Of a DNA stretch of 50,030 nt, positions 20,888-30,652 are shown one piece after another. How positions within the stretch are numbered: position 1 is the first letter of the stretch; the number at the start of each line of letters is the position of its first letter. This stretch comes from an uncultured Duodenibacillus sp. (lineage in GTDB: Bacteria; Pseudomonadota; Gammaproteobacteria; Burkholderiales; Burkholderiaceae_F): contig CALXOY010000059.1 in the NCBI GenBank assembly GCA_944390145.1, positions 1 through 50,030 on the forward strand, given 5' to 3'. Both the position numbers and the translations under genes were made by a program. The notes under the pieces were generated by a model. The model was not told the origin of the DNA. It saw only the letters and a list, made by a program, of their open reading frames with translations, and made no database searches.

Positions 20888-22750
20888 ATGATGTCAGCAA
20901 TCAGCGCCGGCAACTATAAAGAGGTCCTGGCGGGTCTGCCGGGACTGCCCGGCGTGTACCGTTATTTTGATGAAGCCGGAACGTGCCTTTATGTCGGCAA
21001 GGCGCGGGACTTGAAGCGGCGCGTTTCGAGCTACTTTCGCAAAACCGGGCAAAGTCCGCGCATTGCGCTCATGGTGCAGAAGATTGCGCGGCTTGAGACC
21101 ACTGTCGTGCGTTCGGAGGCTGAGGCGCTGCTTTTGGAAAACAACCTCATCAAGACGCTCAACCCCAAGTACAACATCCTTTTTCGCGACGACAAGAGCT
21201 ATCCGTACCTGAAGATTTCCGTCGACGAATTTCCCCGCGTGAGCTACTACAGGGGCGGGGTCGACCGCAAGAACCGCTACTTCGGCCCTTATCCCAATGC
21301 TTCCGCCGTGCGCGAGGCCATCAGCGTCCTGCAGAAGGTCTTTCATCTGCGAACCTGCGAGGAGGCGGTGTTCCACAACCGCGCCAGAGCCTGTCTGATG
21401 GGACAGATGGGGCGCTGCTCGGCGCCCTGCGTGAGGGCGGTGAGCGCGGCGCAATATGCGCAGGACGTGGAGGACGCCTGCGCCTTTTTGCGCGGCAGAA
21501 CCGATGAGATCATGCAGGGCTTGACCGACGCCATGATGAATGCGGCCGAAGACAGGCGCTACGAGGAGGCCGCGGTGCTTCGCGACCGCATCAGCCTGCT
21601 GCGCGACGTCATGCAACAGCAGGCGGTGGACACCACCGGGGGCGACACCGACGCCGACATCATCGTCGTGCTGATCAAAAACGGCGCCGTGTGCGTCAAC
21701 CTTGCCGTGGTGCGCGGCGGACGGCATCTCGGAGACCATGCCTACTTTCCCGACTTCTCACGTTCGCTGGGCGGCGAGCTGTCGGCCGACGAGGTCTTTG
21801 AAGCCTTCATTTCGCACCACTACTGCGGTGTGCCCGCCCCCGACGTGGTGATTTCGCAGGCCGCCGCCGACCCCAAGGAGGCTGCCCGGATTCTCTCGGC
21901 GCTTGCCGGCCGCAAGGTGACGTTTGTGCACGAGCCGCAGATGACGCGGCGCAAGTGGTATGAGATGGCTGTCACCAACGCAGTGATTGCGCTTGACCGG
22001 CACATTGCCGAAAGCGCAGGCGAGTCCCGGCGCATTGATGATTTGATCAGCGCCCTGAAGCTTGAGCTCACGCCCGAGGAGCGGCAGGCCCTGAGAATCG
22101 AGTGCTTTGACATTTCGCACACCGCGGGCGAAGCCACGCAGGCCTCCTGCGTGGTCTTTGAGGGCACGCGCATGAATAGTTCGCTCTACCGGCGCTTTAA
22201 CATCGAAGGCATCACGCCGGGCGACGACTACGCCGCCATGCGGCAGGTGCTCGAGCGCCGCTATGCGCCGGTTGCCCGCGGCGAGGCGCGGCTGCCCGAT
22301 CTGGTGCTCGTTGACGGCGGCAGGGGGCAGGTGCACATGGCCCGCGACGTCTTCTCCGAGCTCGGGCTCGACATCTCGGTGATTGTGGGCGTTGCCAAGG
22401 GCGAGGGACGCAAGACGGGGCTCGAGACGCTCGTCTTTGCCGACGGGCGAGAGCCGCTGGTGCTGGGCTCGGCGAGCCCCGCGCTGATGCTCATCGCCAT
22501 GATCCGCGACGAAGCGCACCGCTTTGCCATCACCGGCATGCGCGCCAAGCGCAGCAAGACGCGGCAGACAAGCCGGCTCGAGGACATCGAGGGAATCGGT
22601 CCGGTGCGGCGCCGCAAACTGCTCACGCACTTCGGGGGCATGAAAACCCTCAAAAATGCGAGCATAGAAGATATCGCTAAAATTGACGGCATTTCACGCA
22701 AACTTGCCGAACAAATCTATTCACAACTGCATGGGGCCCAAGTTGCCTGA
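20888..22750 (+). CDS. uvrC: Excinuclease ABC subunit C
   Basis: UvrC (620 residues) makes both incisions in nucleotide excision repair after UvrAB loads. The N-terminal GIY-YIG nuclease shows [11 protein letters not shown] and [14 protein letters not shown]. The UvrB-binding UVR motif is at about residues 205-240 ([13 protein letters not shown]). The RNase H-like C-terminal nuclease includes [20 protein letters not shown] and [10 protein letters not shown], and tandem helix-hairpin-helix motifs end the protein ([15 protein letters not shown]). Two in-frame ATGs (20888, 20891) are equally possible. pgsA overlaps the 3' end by 20 nt, as in many proteobacteria. Confidence 0.97.
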   Translation: MMSAISAGNYKEVLAGLPGLPGVYRYFDEAGTCLYVGKARDLKRRVSSYFRKTGQSPRIALMVQKIARLETTVVRSEAEALLLENNLIKTLNPKYNILFRDDKSYPYLKISVDEFPRVSYYRGGVDRKNRYFGPYPNASAVREAISVLQKVFHLRTCEEAVFHNRARACLMGQMGRCSAPCVRAVSAAQYAQDVEDACAFLRGRTDEIMQGLTDAMMNAAEDRRYEEAAVLRDRISLLRDVMQQQAVDTTGGDTDADIIVVLIKNGAVCVNLAVVRGGRHLGDHAYFPDFSRSLGGELSADEVFEAFISHHYCGVPAPDVVISQAAADPKEAARILSALAGRKVTFVHEPQMTRRKWYEMAVTNAVIALDRHIAESAGESRRIDDLISALKLELTPEERQALRIECFDISHTAGEATQASCVVFEGTRMNSSLYRRFNIEGITPGDDYAAMRQVLERRYAPVARGEARLPDLVLVDGGRGQVHMARDVFSELGLDISVIVGVAKGEGRKTGLETLVFADGREPLVLGSASPALMLIAMIRDEAHRFAITGMRAKRSKTRQTSRLEDIEGIGPVRRRKLLTHFGGMKTLKNASIEDIAKIDGISRKLAEQIYSQLHGAQVA

Positions 22751-23324
22751 CAAACGCTTCAACATCCCGATGGCGCTGACGTGGGCGCGCATTGCCTTCA
22801 TCCCTTTGATCATCGGTGTTTTTTATGTTCCCGACGCCCTGATGGGGCCGCACGTCAAAAACTTCCTTGCCTGCGCGATGTTTGTCGTGGCGGCGGTGAC
22901 CGATGCGCTTGACGGCTACATCGCCCGGCGCTTCGACATGACGACCAATATGGGTGCCTTTCTCGACACGGTGGCTGACAAGTTGGTGGTCTGTTCGGCC
23001 ATCGTGGTGCTTCTGGCCTTTGACCGCGTCGACATGCTCATTGCGCTCATCATCGTCGGCCGCGAAATCGCCGTGACGGCGCTGCGCGAGTGGATGGCCA
23101 AGATCGGCGCTGCGGCCAGCGTCAAGGTCAACTGGTTCGGCAAGATCAAGACGATCGCTCAGATGACGGCCATCCCGATGCTGCTCTATCACGATCCCTT
23201 CTTCGGCCTTCCCATCGCCTTCATCGGCACGGTGCTCATCTGGGTTGCCGCCGTGCTGACGATCTACTCGATGTGCGTTTATATGGCCGCCGCCTGGCCG
23301 CATCTGCAGCGCGAAGGCGATTAG
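22731..23324 (+). CDS. pgsA: CDP-diacylglycerol-glycerol-3-phosphate 3-phosphatidyltransferase
   Basis: PgsA (197 residues) makes phosphatidylglycerophosphate, the committed step to phosphatidylglycerol and cardiolipin, in the inner membrane. The CDP-alcohol phosphatidyltransferase motif DGxxARx8GxxxDxxxD is complete: DGYIARR, then G, then DTVAD. About five hydrophobic helices are visible. The frame is open upstream within uvrC, but the ATG at 22731 gives the expected short N-terminus before the first helix. It overlaps uvrC by 20 nt and is probably coupled to it, as in the uvrC-pgsA pair of other proteobacteria. Confidence 0.95.
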   Translation: MGPKLPDKRFNIPMALTWARIAFIPLIIGVFYVPDALMGPHVKNFLACAMFVVAAVTDALDGYIARRFDMTTNMGAFLDTVADKLVVCSAIVVLLAFDRVDMLIALIIVGREIAVTALREWMAKIGAAASVKVNWFGKIKTIAQMTAIPMLLYHDPFFGLPIAFIGTVLIWVAAVLTIYSMCVYMAAAWPHLQREGD

Positions 23325-23349
23325 AAATATTTTTCTTTCGGACGGACCC

Positions 23350-23406
23350 GGGCGGCGAAAGCCGCCCCTCGTGCCGGCCGCCTCCGGCTCTTTAGAGCTT
23401 TCTTTT
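23350..23406. terminator. Hairpins between converging pgsA and yhdP
   Basis: GGGCGGC-GAAA-GCCGCCC (23350-23367) is a perfect stem with a GNRA tetraloop but lacks a T-run on either strand. GCTCT-TT-AGAGC (23387-23398) is followed by TTTCTTTT on the plus strand and is the better intrinsic terminator for pgsA, though its stem is short. It overlaps the yhdP 3' end. Confidence 0.5.
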
Positions 23407-26400
23407 ATCGCTTTTCCTCAGCGTCCTCCTTGCCGCCGCTTGAGGAGACCTTGCTGATTTCCGGATTCTGCCAGGGTCCCTTGATGGTGTACTCCACCTT
23501 GAAGAGGTGGCTCAAGGGGGTGCGCAGCACAAGCTGGGCCAGAAACGACCCGATGCCGACGGCGGGGTTTACAAAGGCAAGCGCAAGGCTTGCATTGCCC
23601 GCGTTGATGTCGGGCAGCACGATGGCGCGGCTGTCGACCGTTCCCCTGGCAATGTTCACGTTGCCCGAGATGAGGATCGTGCCGTGCGTGCCCACGATCT
23701 TGGTGTTGTCGCTTGAGAGTACGCCGTCGGCGATGATCGAGCTTGCCGTGAGCGTGTCAAAGGAAAAGCCGTCCTTGAAGTCGGAGAAGTCCAGCGTCAA
23801 GCGCTTGAAAAGCGACTGCATCGAGACAAAGGATAACAGCAGGCCGCCTGCGCCGGTGTCGACCTTGCTGATGGTGCCCTTGCGCATGTTGATGCTGTAG
23901 GAGCCGGTGAGGGTGTCGAGCTTGGGCGCCCAGGGCAGGCCGTCGAACATAAAGTGCCCCTGCGCCGTGCCGGTCGTGTTCTCAATGACCCCGCCGATGC
24001 CGAGATCGGTGAGCGTGCGGCCCAGATCGCGGGTGGTGAGGCTCAGATCAAAGCTCGTCTGTCCGGACTGCTTGTTCTGCAGACGTCTGCCCTGCGTCCA
24101 TTGTCCGGTGCCGGTGAGAGCCGACGCTTCGGAGAAGACGGCGAAGTTTTTGATGTGCAGCGTCTCCGCATCGGCCGTTCCCGTCGCATCGGCCTGCAGC
24201 AGCATCCGGCCGATCTTCATGCCGTCGTAGGTGAATTCGTCGGCAACAAGGTCAAGGCTCGGCAGCACCGTGGGGCGCGAGGTGAGCACGACATCGACCG
24301 TCTCGCCCTGCAGGAAGCGCCGCAGGGTGGAGGCGCCCTTGGCCGACAGATGCAGCTTGGAGAAGCTGCCGGTGACGCTGCCGCGGCCGGCGGGCTCATA
24401 GCGCAGCCTGCCCTTGATTTCGTCGGAGTCAAGGGCGATGTCGACGTTTTCGGCGGCATCAAACGCAAAGCGGCCGGTACTGTTGTGGATGATGCCGTCT
24501 TCGAGCACCAGGCGCTTGGCGTCAACCGTGATTTCCGAAAGAGCGGCTCCGTCGCCCGCCTTTGCGCCGCCCGTCTGCGCTTTCTGCGCCTTTGCGGTTT
24601 CCAGCAGCTTTTGCACGAAGGGCTGCCAGGAGAGCAGCGTGAGCTCCTCGGCGCGGACGTTGACGGCGATGCCGCGGGTCGGAAGAAGAGCGTCGCCGCC
24701 CACGGCGATGCGGCCGCGCACGGGCAGCGTCGAGCCGTCGGCGGCAAGCTGCAGCGCCACGTTGAAGCGCCTGCCGCTTGAGACATTGATCTGATAGCCC
24801 TTCTTGCCGCTGACGACAACCGGCGTAAAGCTGAAGGCCGTATCCCACGTCTTGTCGGCGGATTTGGCAAGCGGAGCGGGCAGGGCGATTTGGATGCCCT
24901 CAAGCGAGGAGCGGGCCGAGACGGTGACCCCGCCCGCCTTTTTCACGACAATGGTGGAGACAAAGGGCAGCATCCCCGACATCTTTTCCAGCACGGGGGT
25001 GAGGTAGGGGGTGCGGGCAAACCAGCCGAGGTTGGAGACGTCGGTCTTGCCGGCGGCGTTGATCACAATCGAGCCGTCGCGCGCGGTGGTCACCGACACC
25101 GAGGCGTCGCCCGAGCCGAAAGCGCGGGCGTTGAGGCCCGTGGCGCGCGCGCCTTTTTCCGAGAAGTGCACGGTGCCCGTCACATCCTTTAAGGGCGGCT
25201 TGGGCCAACCCATCTCCATCACGGCGCCCGTCATGGAAATCGCGCCCTCAACCTTGGTGTCGTGCGCGTGCATGAGCGGAATGTCAAGATGCAAATCAAG
25301 GCTTCCCGAGCCGCTTGCGCGCGTGCCGGTGAAGGCGCCTGCAACAAAGCCCTTGACGGGGCTTGCCTCGACATAGTCAAAGAAGGCCTGCATGTCGGCC
25401 TTGGCCTTGCCGTCGATCACAAGCCGCGTTTCGTTGCCCGCGGTGAGATCCGGGATGACGGCGCGTACGCCGCCCACATCGGCGCCGCCCGTTTTCGCCG
25501 ACTGCGCCGTCACCGTCATGCCTGCCCCTTCAAAGACGAGCCTGCCCTTGATGTCGGTGAGAAGCGGCCACACCGAACCCCGTTCAAAGGAGCCGTCGGA
25601 AAGAACCTTCATGGAGGGCGCGTAGTCGATGGCGCCGCCCGAGAGGTCTCCGGCCACATAAAAGCGTCCCTTGCCGGCGTTTTCATCCACCCACGGGAAG
25701 CGGGCAAGCTCGCCCTTGAGTTCCAGCACGCCGTTGGTCACCGTGCCGGCGGCAAGGCCCCCTTGCAGCCAGTCGCGCACTTTCTCTGGAATCACCACCG
25801 GCAGATAGCGCCAGGCCTGTTTGGCACTTGCCCGGGCAATGTTGCCCTTGAGGTCGATGTAGCCCGCCTTCGAGCCGTTGTCGCGCCAAAGTCCGTTGAC
25901 GGTGGCTGCGGCATCCTGGTTGGCAGCCGAGAGATTTTCAAAGGTGAGCGCCAGACGCTTTTGGGCCGAGCCTTCTGGCTCTTCCATCTTCCAGCCGACG
26001 CTGCCCGTGAGGCTTGTGAGCGCGAGATCGGGATTTTCAAAGACGCCGGGCAGCGTGAGAACCGCCTCGGAGGTGACAAAGGTCACGCGGCCGCTTCCGG
26101 CGGATGCCTCGAGCGTGCCCGTCAGATTGGAAAAACCCTGCAGCCCGGTCTTTTTCCCGGCCGCCTTTTTGCTGACGGTGAGCCCCGAGAAGTCGGTTTT
26201 CAGGCGCCAGTCGGAGGGCTTTCCGGGAGACCCCGCCCAGGAAAATTCCAGGTTCGAGACGCTTCCGCCTGCCTCATGCTTGTGCAGCAGGTCCGCAATG
26301 GACGCCGGCAGGGAAACGCTCGGCAGCAGGCGCTTTAATGTGGCCAGATCCAAAAAGGCGACGCGAAAGGTGGAGCGATCGGCGCCGGGCTGCGGATTTT

Positions 26401-27505
26401 TTGCCATCAGCACGTTGGCTTCGAGCGCAAGATCCCGTGCGGCCGTGCCGTCTGCAAGGACAAAATCCAGGTTGTCGGCTTTGGCGTAAAGCCTGTCCTC
26501 CTCGAAGGCTTCCGTGAGCTGCACCGACAGGCTTTTGACTTCCAGGGGCCTGGCGTTGCTCTTTAGGGAAAGCTTGACGTCGGCAAGCTGCAGGCTGCTT
26601 GAGAGCTCTGTGAGCCTGCCTTCATCAAACGCAATCCACGAACGGGTGCTGCCGCGGCCCTGCTGCAGCACGCCGAGCGCCGGCTCAAAGGGGCGCACGA
26701 GGCGCCCAGCGTCCAGATTGTCGAGCTCCACATAAAGGTCCCCCGACCAGGTTTTCCAGCCGCGGTCGCCGAAATAGGGTGCGCTGAAGGCCGCACGCAG
26801 GTCGATCACGTTTTGCCTGCGGCCGGCAAGCCTGCCCTGCAGCCCTGCGCGGTAGCCGTTGATGCCGCTTTCAAACGTGAAATTGATGTTTTCAATCGTC
26901 ACGGAGCGCGGCTCGGGCGTGGCCGTCAGATCAACGTAGCGCACCCGGCAGTCCGTGATGTCGATGCGCCCCTGGCTTAAGAGCCAGTCGGCGGTCTGTG
27001 AGCCGGATTCTTTTTTTTGCGGCCTGCGGTCGAAGTCAAGGAAAAATCCCGCGATGTCCCAGGCGTTGGAGCCCACCCTGCGCACCGTGACTTCCGCCCC
27101 GGGAATTTCCAGGTGACGGAAAAGCGGCGTTCCGAGAAATGAGCGCCAGTAAAGGCTTGCCTCAATTCTCGGCAGATGCAGGATGTGTTCGTCGTTGCTG
27201 CGCGGATCCGGCCGTTTGATCACAACGTCGGCCATCGAGAGCTGCGGCCAGAACGTGTCCCAGCGCGGCGCGATGCGTCCGATGCTCACCTCGGCATGCA
27301 GCGACTTGCTTAAAAAAGCGGCGATGTCGTCCTTGTATTTGTCAACCTGCGGCAGCAGCACCCAGCGCGTTGTGAGCACCAGCGCGCAGAAAAGAAAGTA
27401 AAAGAGCGTGAGGCCCCAGAAAAAGGTGAGCCAGGCGGCGTGGACTTTGGGGTGACGCATGTAGGCCCTGAACCGGAGCGGAAGAATGTGAAACGTCGAA
27501 CTCAT
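23405..27505 (-). CDS. yhdP: YhdP-type AsmA-like inner-membrane-anchored protein
   Basis: This 1366-residue protein has one membrane helix near the N-terminus (WLTFFWGLTLFYFLFCALVL) and then a very long periplasmic beta-rich region. That is the DUF3971/AsmA-like architecture of YhdP, TamB and AsmA, which bridge the periplasm and move phospholipids to the outer membrane. The end, with VEYTIKGPWQNPEISKV, and the segment GSYSINMRKGTISKVDTGAGG are typical of YhdP C-termini. E. coli YhdP is somewhat shorter. Two ATGs are possible: 27505 (chosen, GGCGG 5 nt upstream) and 27526. No partner gene of this pathway lies nearby; glnE is divergent. Confidence 0.88.
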   Translation of the reverse strand: MSSTFHILPLRFRAYMRHPKVHAAWLTFFWGLTLFYFLFCALVLTTRWVLLPQVDKYKDDIAAFLSKSLHAEVSIGRIAPRWDTFWPQLSMADVVIKRPDPRSNDEHILHLPRIEASLYWRSFLGTPLFRHLEIPGAEVTVRRVGSNAWDIAGFFLDFDRRPQKKESGSQTADWLLSQGRIDITDCRVRYVDLTATPEPRSVTIENINFTFESGINGYRAGLQGRLAGRRQNVIDLRAAFSAPYFGDRGWKTWSGDLYVELDNLDAGRLVRPFEPALGVLQQGRGSTRSWIAFDEGRLTELSSSLQLADVKLSLKSNARPLEVKSLSVQLTEAFEEDRLYAKADNLDFVLADGTAARDLALEANVLMAKNPQPGADRSTFRVAFLDLATLKRLLPSVSLPASIADLLHKHEAGGSVSNLEFSWAGSPGKPSDWRLKTDFSGLTVSKKAAGKKTGLQGFSNLTGTLEASAGSGRVTFVTSEAVLTLPGVFENPDLALTSLTGSVGWKMEEPEGSAQKRLALTFENLSAANQDAAATVNGLWRDNGSKAGYIDLKGNIARASAKQAWRYLPVVIPEKVRDWLQGGLAAGTVTNGVLELKGELARFPWVDENAGKGRFYVAGDLSGGAIDYAPSMKVLSDGSFERGSVWPLLTDIKGRLVFEGAGMTVTAQSAKTGGADVGGVRAVIPDLTAGNETRLVIDGKAKADMQAFFDYVEASPVKGFVAGAFTGTRASGSGSLDLHLDIPLMHAHDTKVEGAISMTGAVMEMGWPKPPLKDVTGTVHFSEKGARATGLNARAFGSGDASVSVTTARDGSIVINAAGKTDVSNLGWFARTPYLTPVLEKMSGMLPFVSTIVVKKAGGVTVSARSSLEGIQIALPAPLAKSADKTWDTAFSFTPVVVSGKKGYQINVSSGRRFNVALQLAADGSTLPVRGRIAVGGDALLPTRGIAVNVRAEELTLLSWQPFVQKLLETAKAQKAQTGGAKAGDGAALSEITVDAKRLVLEDGIIHNSTGRFAFDAAENVDIALDSDEIKGRLRYEPAGRGSVTGSFSKLHLSAKGASTLRRFLQGETVDVVLTSRPTVLPSLDLVADEFTYDGMKIGRMLLQADATGTADAETLHIKNFAVFSEASALTGTGQWTQGRRLQNKQSGQTSFDLSLTTRDLGRTLTDLGIGGVIENTTGTAQGHFMFDGLPWAPKLDTLTGSYSINMRKGTISKVDTGAGGLLLSFVSMQSLFKRLTLDFSDFKDGFSFDTLTASSIIADGVLSSDNTKIVGTHGTILISGNVNIARGTVDSRAIVLPDINAGNASLALAFVNPAVGIGSFLAQLVLRTPLSHLFKVEYTIKGPWQNPEISKVSSSGGKEDAEEKR

Positions 27506-27659
27506 GCTGCCGCCAATCGTGCGCATTCAGGGATGGTGAGGAACAAAACAACCCGCACGGAGCATTGCTGCGCGCGGCTAAAATGAACCGGACAGGCGCG
27601 TGCGGCCGGCCCGGCTGCTGGGGGCGCGGCCCCCGACAACGCCAATATAGCAAAGCTTT

Positions 27660-27712
27660 CCCGAGGCTTTTCCGGCGGAAATCCCGCCGGAGGGCTCTCG
27701 GGCGGACTTTTT
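27660..27712 (+). terminator. Long imperfect hairpin with T-run in the glnE leader
   Basis: An imperfect 19 bp stem (27660-27678 with 27684-27702; perfect outer CCCGAG/CTCGGG and inner CCGGCGG/CCGCCGG) is followed by CTTTTT at 27707-27712. It lies in the 226 bp between divergent yhdP and glnE, so it does not end any visible plus-strand gene. It may be an attenuator for glnE. The remaining leader is a pyrimidine tract with no Shine-Dalgarno. Confidence 0.5.
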
Positions 27713-27752
27713 CAGAACATCGTTACATTTTTTTCTTTTTCCGCGACTGTTT

Positions 27753-30590
27753 ATGAGCGAATCCATTCTGACGCCCCGCCTGGAACTGCAGGAAGTTCCC
27801 AAGTTGTCCCATTATGCAGACCGGTCGCTCACTGCGATGGCGCTCAGAAGCGGCACGACGCCCCGGGAGCTGATGCAAAAGCTCGCCCAAGCGCCTGTGA
27901 CGCGCGAAGACATGCGCGCAAGACTCGAGAAAATCGACGATCTGGATCTGCTGGACACAGCCATGCGCGAGCTGCGCCGCGAGGTGATCACAACGCTCAT
28001 CATCCGTGATCTGACGGCAAGGGCGGACTTTGCCGAAGTGACGGGCACGGTGACGGCGCTTGCCGAAGAGACCGTGTCGGCGGCCGTGCGGGTGCACTCG
28101 AGAAAGCTTGCCGAGCGCTTCGGCGTTCCCGTGGGGCAGTCGGGCGAGCCGCAGGATCTTCTTGTGGTGGGCATGGGCAAGCTCGGCGGCGCTGAACTCA
28201 ATGTGAGTTCCGACATCGATTTGGTGTTTGTCTACGACGAAGGCGGGCAGACCGAGGCGCGCGGCGAATTTGCAAACGCCAGGCGCCAGGTGAGCAACCA
28301 TGAGTTCTTTGACAAGCTTGCCAAGCGCGTGATTGCCGCCATCAACGAACTGGACGACACGGGGTTTGTGTTTCGCGTCGACATGCGCCTGCGCCCCTTC
28401 GGCGACAGTGGCCCCCTTGTGCTGAGTTCGGCCATGCTCGAGGAGTACCTCTACAGCGAAGGCCGCGACTGGGAGCGCTTTGCCTGGCTCAAAGGACGCG
28501 TCATCAACCGCAGCGTGTTTGCCGGCGAGGAAAACTTTGCGCAGGCCGTCAAAAATCTCAATTCCCTGGTGCGCCCCTTCGTTTTCCGCAAGTACGTGGA
28601 CTTCAGCGCCATCAGTGCGCTTGCCCGCATTCACGAAATGATCCGCGCCGAGACCGTGCGCAAGGAGGCCTTAAGCGACCGCGGAACCAACATCAAGCTC
28701 GGCAGCGGCGGCATCCGCGAAATCGAATTCATCTGCCAGACCTTTCAGATCATCCGCGGGGGCCGGGAGCCTGAACTGCGAGGGAAAACCACCTGCCCGA
28801 TGCTGGACGCGTGCGCCAAAAGCGGCTGCATCGCCGCGGAAACCGCCGAGCGGCTCAAAGAGGACTATGTGTTTCTGCGCAATCTCGAGCACTGCCTGCA
28901 GTACGTCGACGACAAGCAGACGCAGGTGCTGCCCGCCGACGAGGCGCAGCGCGGCGCCATCGCCTGGATGATGGGCATGACTCTGCCAACGCTTGACGCC
29001 CGGGTCGCCAAGATCCGCGCGTTTGTCTCAAGCACTTTTGACGGCATCTTTCACACCAAGGCGCCCGCAGAGGACGCGAGCAACTGGCCCATCGGCTGGT
29101 CGACCGGCGATCCCGCCCTTGAAAGCGATCTCACCGAGGCCCTTGCAGCCGAGGGCTTTGTTGAGGCCAACAAGCTTGCCGGGCGCGTGCTCAAGATGAT
29201 GCGCTCGCGCCACCTCAACGCCCGCACGCAGCAAACGCGCGAGCAGCTGGCGCGGTTTCTGCCGAAGGTGGCTAAAAACGCCGGCGGTTGGGCGCAGCTG
29301 CGCGAAAGCAAGGTGAGCGCCGACGAGGTCTTTGAGCGCTACCTTAATATTTTGGAAACGGTGCTCGGGCGCGCTACCTACATTGTGCTTTTAAACCAGT
29401 ATCCGGATGCCGCCGACCGCGTGGGCCGCATGCTCGCCGTCTCGCGCTGGGCGGCCGACTACATCGCCGCGCATCCGCTCGTGCTCGATGAATTGGTCGA
29501 CGCGCGCAACCGCGTGATCGACGACTACACGCCGGTCGACCGCAGCCAGTGGTTGGAGGAGCTTCGCGCACAGATGCGTGCGGCTGATTCCGACCGCGAG
29601 CGGCAGCTCAACATCCTGCGCGACGCGCACCACGGTGCACTTTTCCAGCTGCTCACCGCCGACCTCGAGGGGCGCCTTACCGTCGAGCGTCTGGCAGACC
29701 ACCTCTCGGCTCTGGCCGACGCGGTGCTTGCGCTTGTCATTGAACTGGCCTGGGATTCGATTCCCACGCGGCACCGCGAGTATCCGAAGTTCGCCGTGAT
29801 CGGCTACGGCAAGTTGGGCGGAAAGGAATTGGGTTACGCCTCGGACCTTGACCTGATCTTCCTCTACGACGACGATGCGCCCGAGGCCGAAGTCAACTAC
29901 GGAAAGCTCGTGAAGCGCATGTTGAGCTGGCTCACCGTGCAGACAAGTTCCGGCATTCTTTTTGAAGTGGACATGCGGCTGCGCCCGAACGGACAGGACG
30001 GACTGATCGCCTCGACGCTTGAGATGTTTCGTAAGTACCAGCGCAACCTCGACGGACACGGCGCCTGGCCCTGGGAGCATCAGGCGCTTTCGCGGGCGCG
30101 CTTTTGCGCGGGCGACCCCGAAGTGGGGGCGGGTTTTGAAGCCGAGCGCCGCTACATCCTCATGCTGCCGCGCGACCCGGTGAAGACTGCGCAGGACGTG
30201 ATCGACATGCGCGGCAAGATGCTCGAGGGGCATCCCAACCACACGCCGTTCTTTGACGTCAAGCACGACCGTGGCGGCATGGTGGACCTGGAATTCATCG
30301 TGCAGTATCTGGTGCTCGCGAAAAGCTCGGTGCACCCGGAGCTTGTCAACAACTTCGGCACGATCCTGCTCACGGAAATGGCGGCCAGCCTCGGCCTGAT
30401 CGATCCCGCCACCGCGGCCCTTGCCGTGAAGGCCTACCGCCACTACCGCAACATTCAGCGCGAGATCCGGCTTGCGCAGGGCCAGGACGTCAAGTGCAGG
30501 GTGCCGCCGGAGGCTGTGCGCGAAGAGCGTGAAGCCGTGCTGCGTCTCTGGCGCTCGGTCTTCGGCACCGACGAGCCGCAGCCAGCGTAA
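27753..30590 (+). CDS. glnE: Bifunctional glutamine synthetase adenylyltransferase/adenylyl-removing enzyme
   Basis: GlnE (945 residues) adds AMP to, and phosphorolytically removes it from, a tyrosine of glutamine synthetase in response to PII and glutamine. The duplicated nucleotidyltransferase architecture is clear. The N-terminal deadenylylase domain has GMGKLGGAELNVSSDIDLVF (D154, D156), and the C-terminal adenylylase domain has GYGKLGGKELGYASDLDLIF (D698, D700). A helical regulatory middle region and a MVDLEFIVQYL segment in the C-terminal helical part are also typical. The start has no Shine-Dalgarno but follows a pyrimidine tract. PII and glutamine synthetase genes are not in the window. 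Confidence 0.97.
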   Translation: MSESILTPRLELQEVPKLSHYADRSLTAMALRSGTTPRELMQKLAQAPVTREDMRARLEKIDDLDLLDTAMRELRREVITTLIIRDLTARADFAEVTGTVTALAEETVSAAVRVHSRKLAERFGVPVGQSGEPQDLLVVGMGKLGGAELNVSSDIDLVFVYDEGGQTEARGEFANARRQVSNHEFFDKLAKRVIAAINELDDTGFVFRVDMRLRPFGDSGPLVLSSAMLEEYLYSEGRDWERFAWLKGRVINRSVFAGEENFAQAVKNLNSLVRPFVFRKYVDFSAISALARIHEMIRAETVRKEALSDRGTNIKLGSGGIREIEFICQTFQIIRGGREPELRGKTTCPMLDACAKSGCIAAETAERLKEDYVFLRNLEHCLQYVDDKQTQVLPADEAQRGAIAWMMGMTLPTLDARVAKIRAFVSSTFDGIFHTKAPAEDASNWPIGWSTGDPALESDLTEALAAEGFVEANKLAGRVLKMMRSRHLNARTQQTREQLARFLPKVAKNAGGWAQLRESKVSADEVFERYLNILETVLGRATYIVLLNQYPDAADRVGRMLAVSRWAADYIAAHPLVLDELVDARNRVIDDYTPVDRSQWLEELRAQMRAADSDRERQLNILRDAHHGALFQLLTADLEGRLTVERLADHLSALADAVLALVIELAWDSIPTRHREYPKFAVIGYGKLGGKELGYASDLDLIFLYDDDAPEAEVNYGKLVKRMLSWLTVQTSSGILFEVDMRLRPNGQDGLIASTLEMFRKYQRNLDGHGAWPWEHQALSRARFCAGDPEVGAGFEAERRYILMLPRDPVKTAQDVIDMRGKMLEGHPNHTPFFDVKHDRGGMVDLEFIVQYLVLAKSSVHPELVNNFGTILLTEMAASLGLIDPATAALAVKAYRHYRNIQREIRLAQGQDVKCRVPPEAVREEREAVLRLWRSVFGTDEPQPA

Positions 30591-30600
30591 AGAAGAAAAT

Positions 30601-30640
30601 GGCGGACGAAACGTTATCGCTTCGTCCGCCGGCACTTTTT
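30601..30640. terminator. Bidirectional terminator between glnE and prlC
   Basis: GGCGGACGAA (30601-30610) pairs perfectly with TTCGTCCGCC (30621-30630), followed by CTTTTT on the plus strand and by ATTTTCTTCTTT on the minus strand. Confidence 0.9.
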
Positions 30641-30652
30641 GAAAACGTTCGC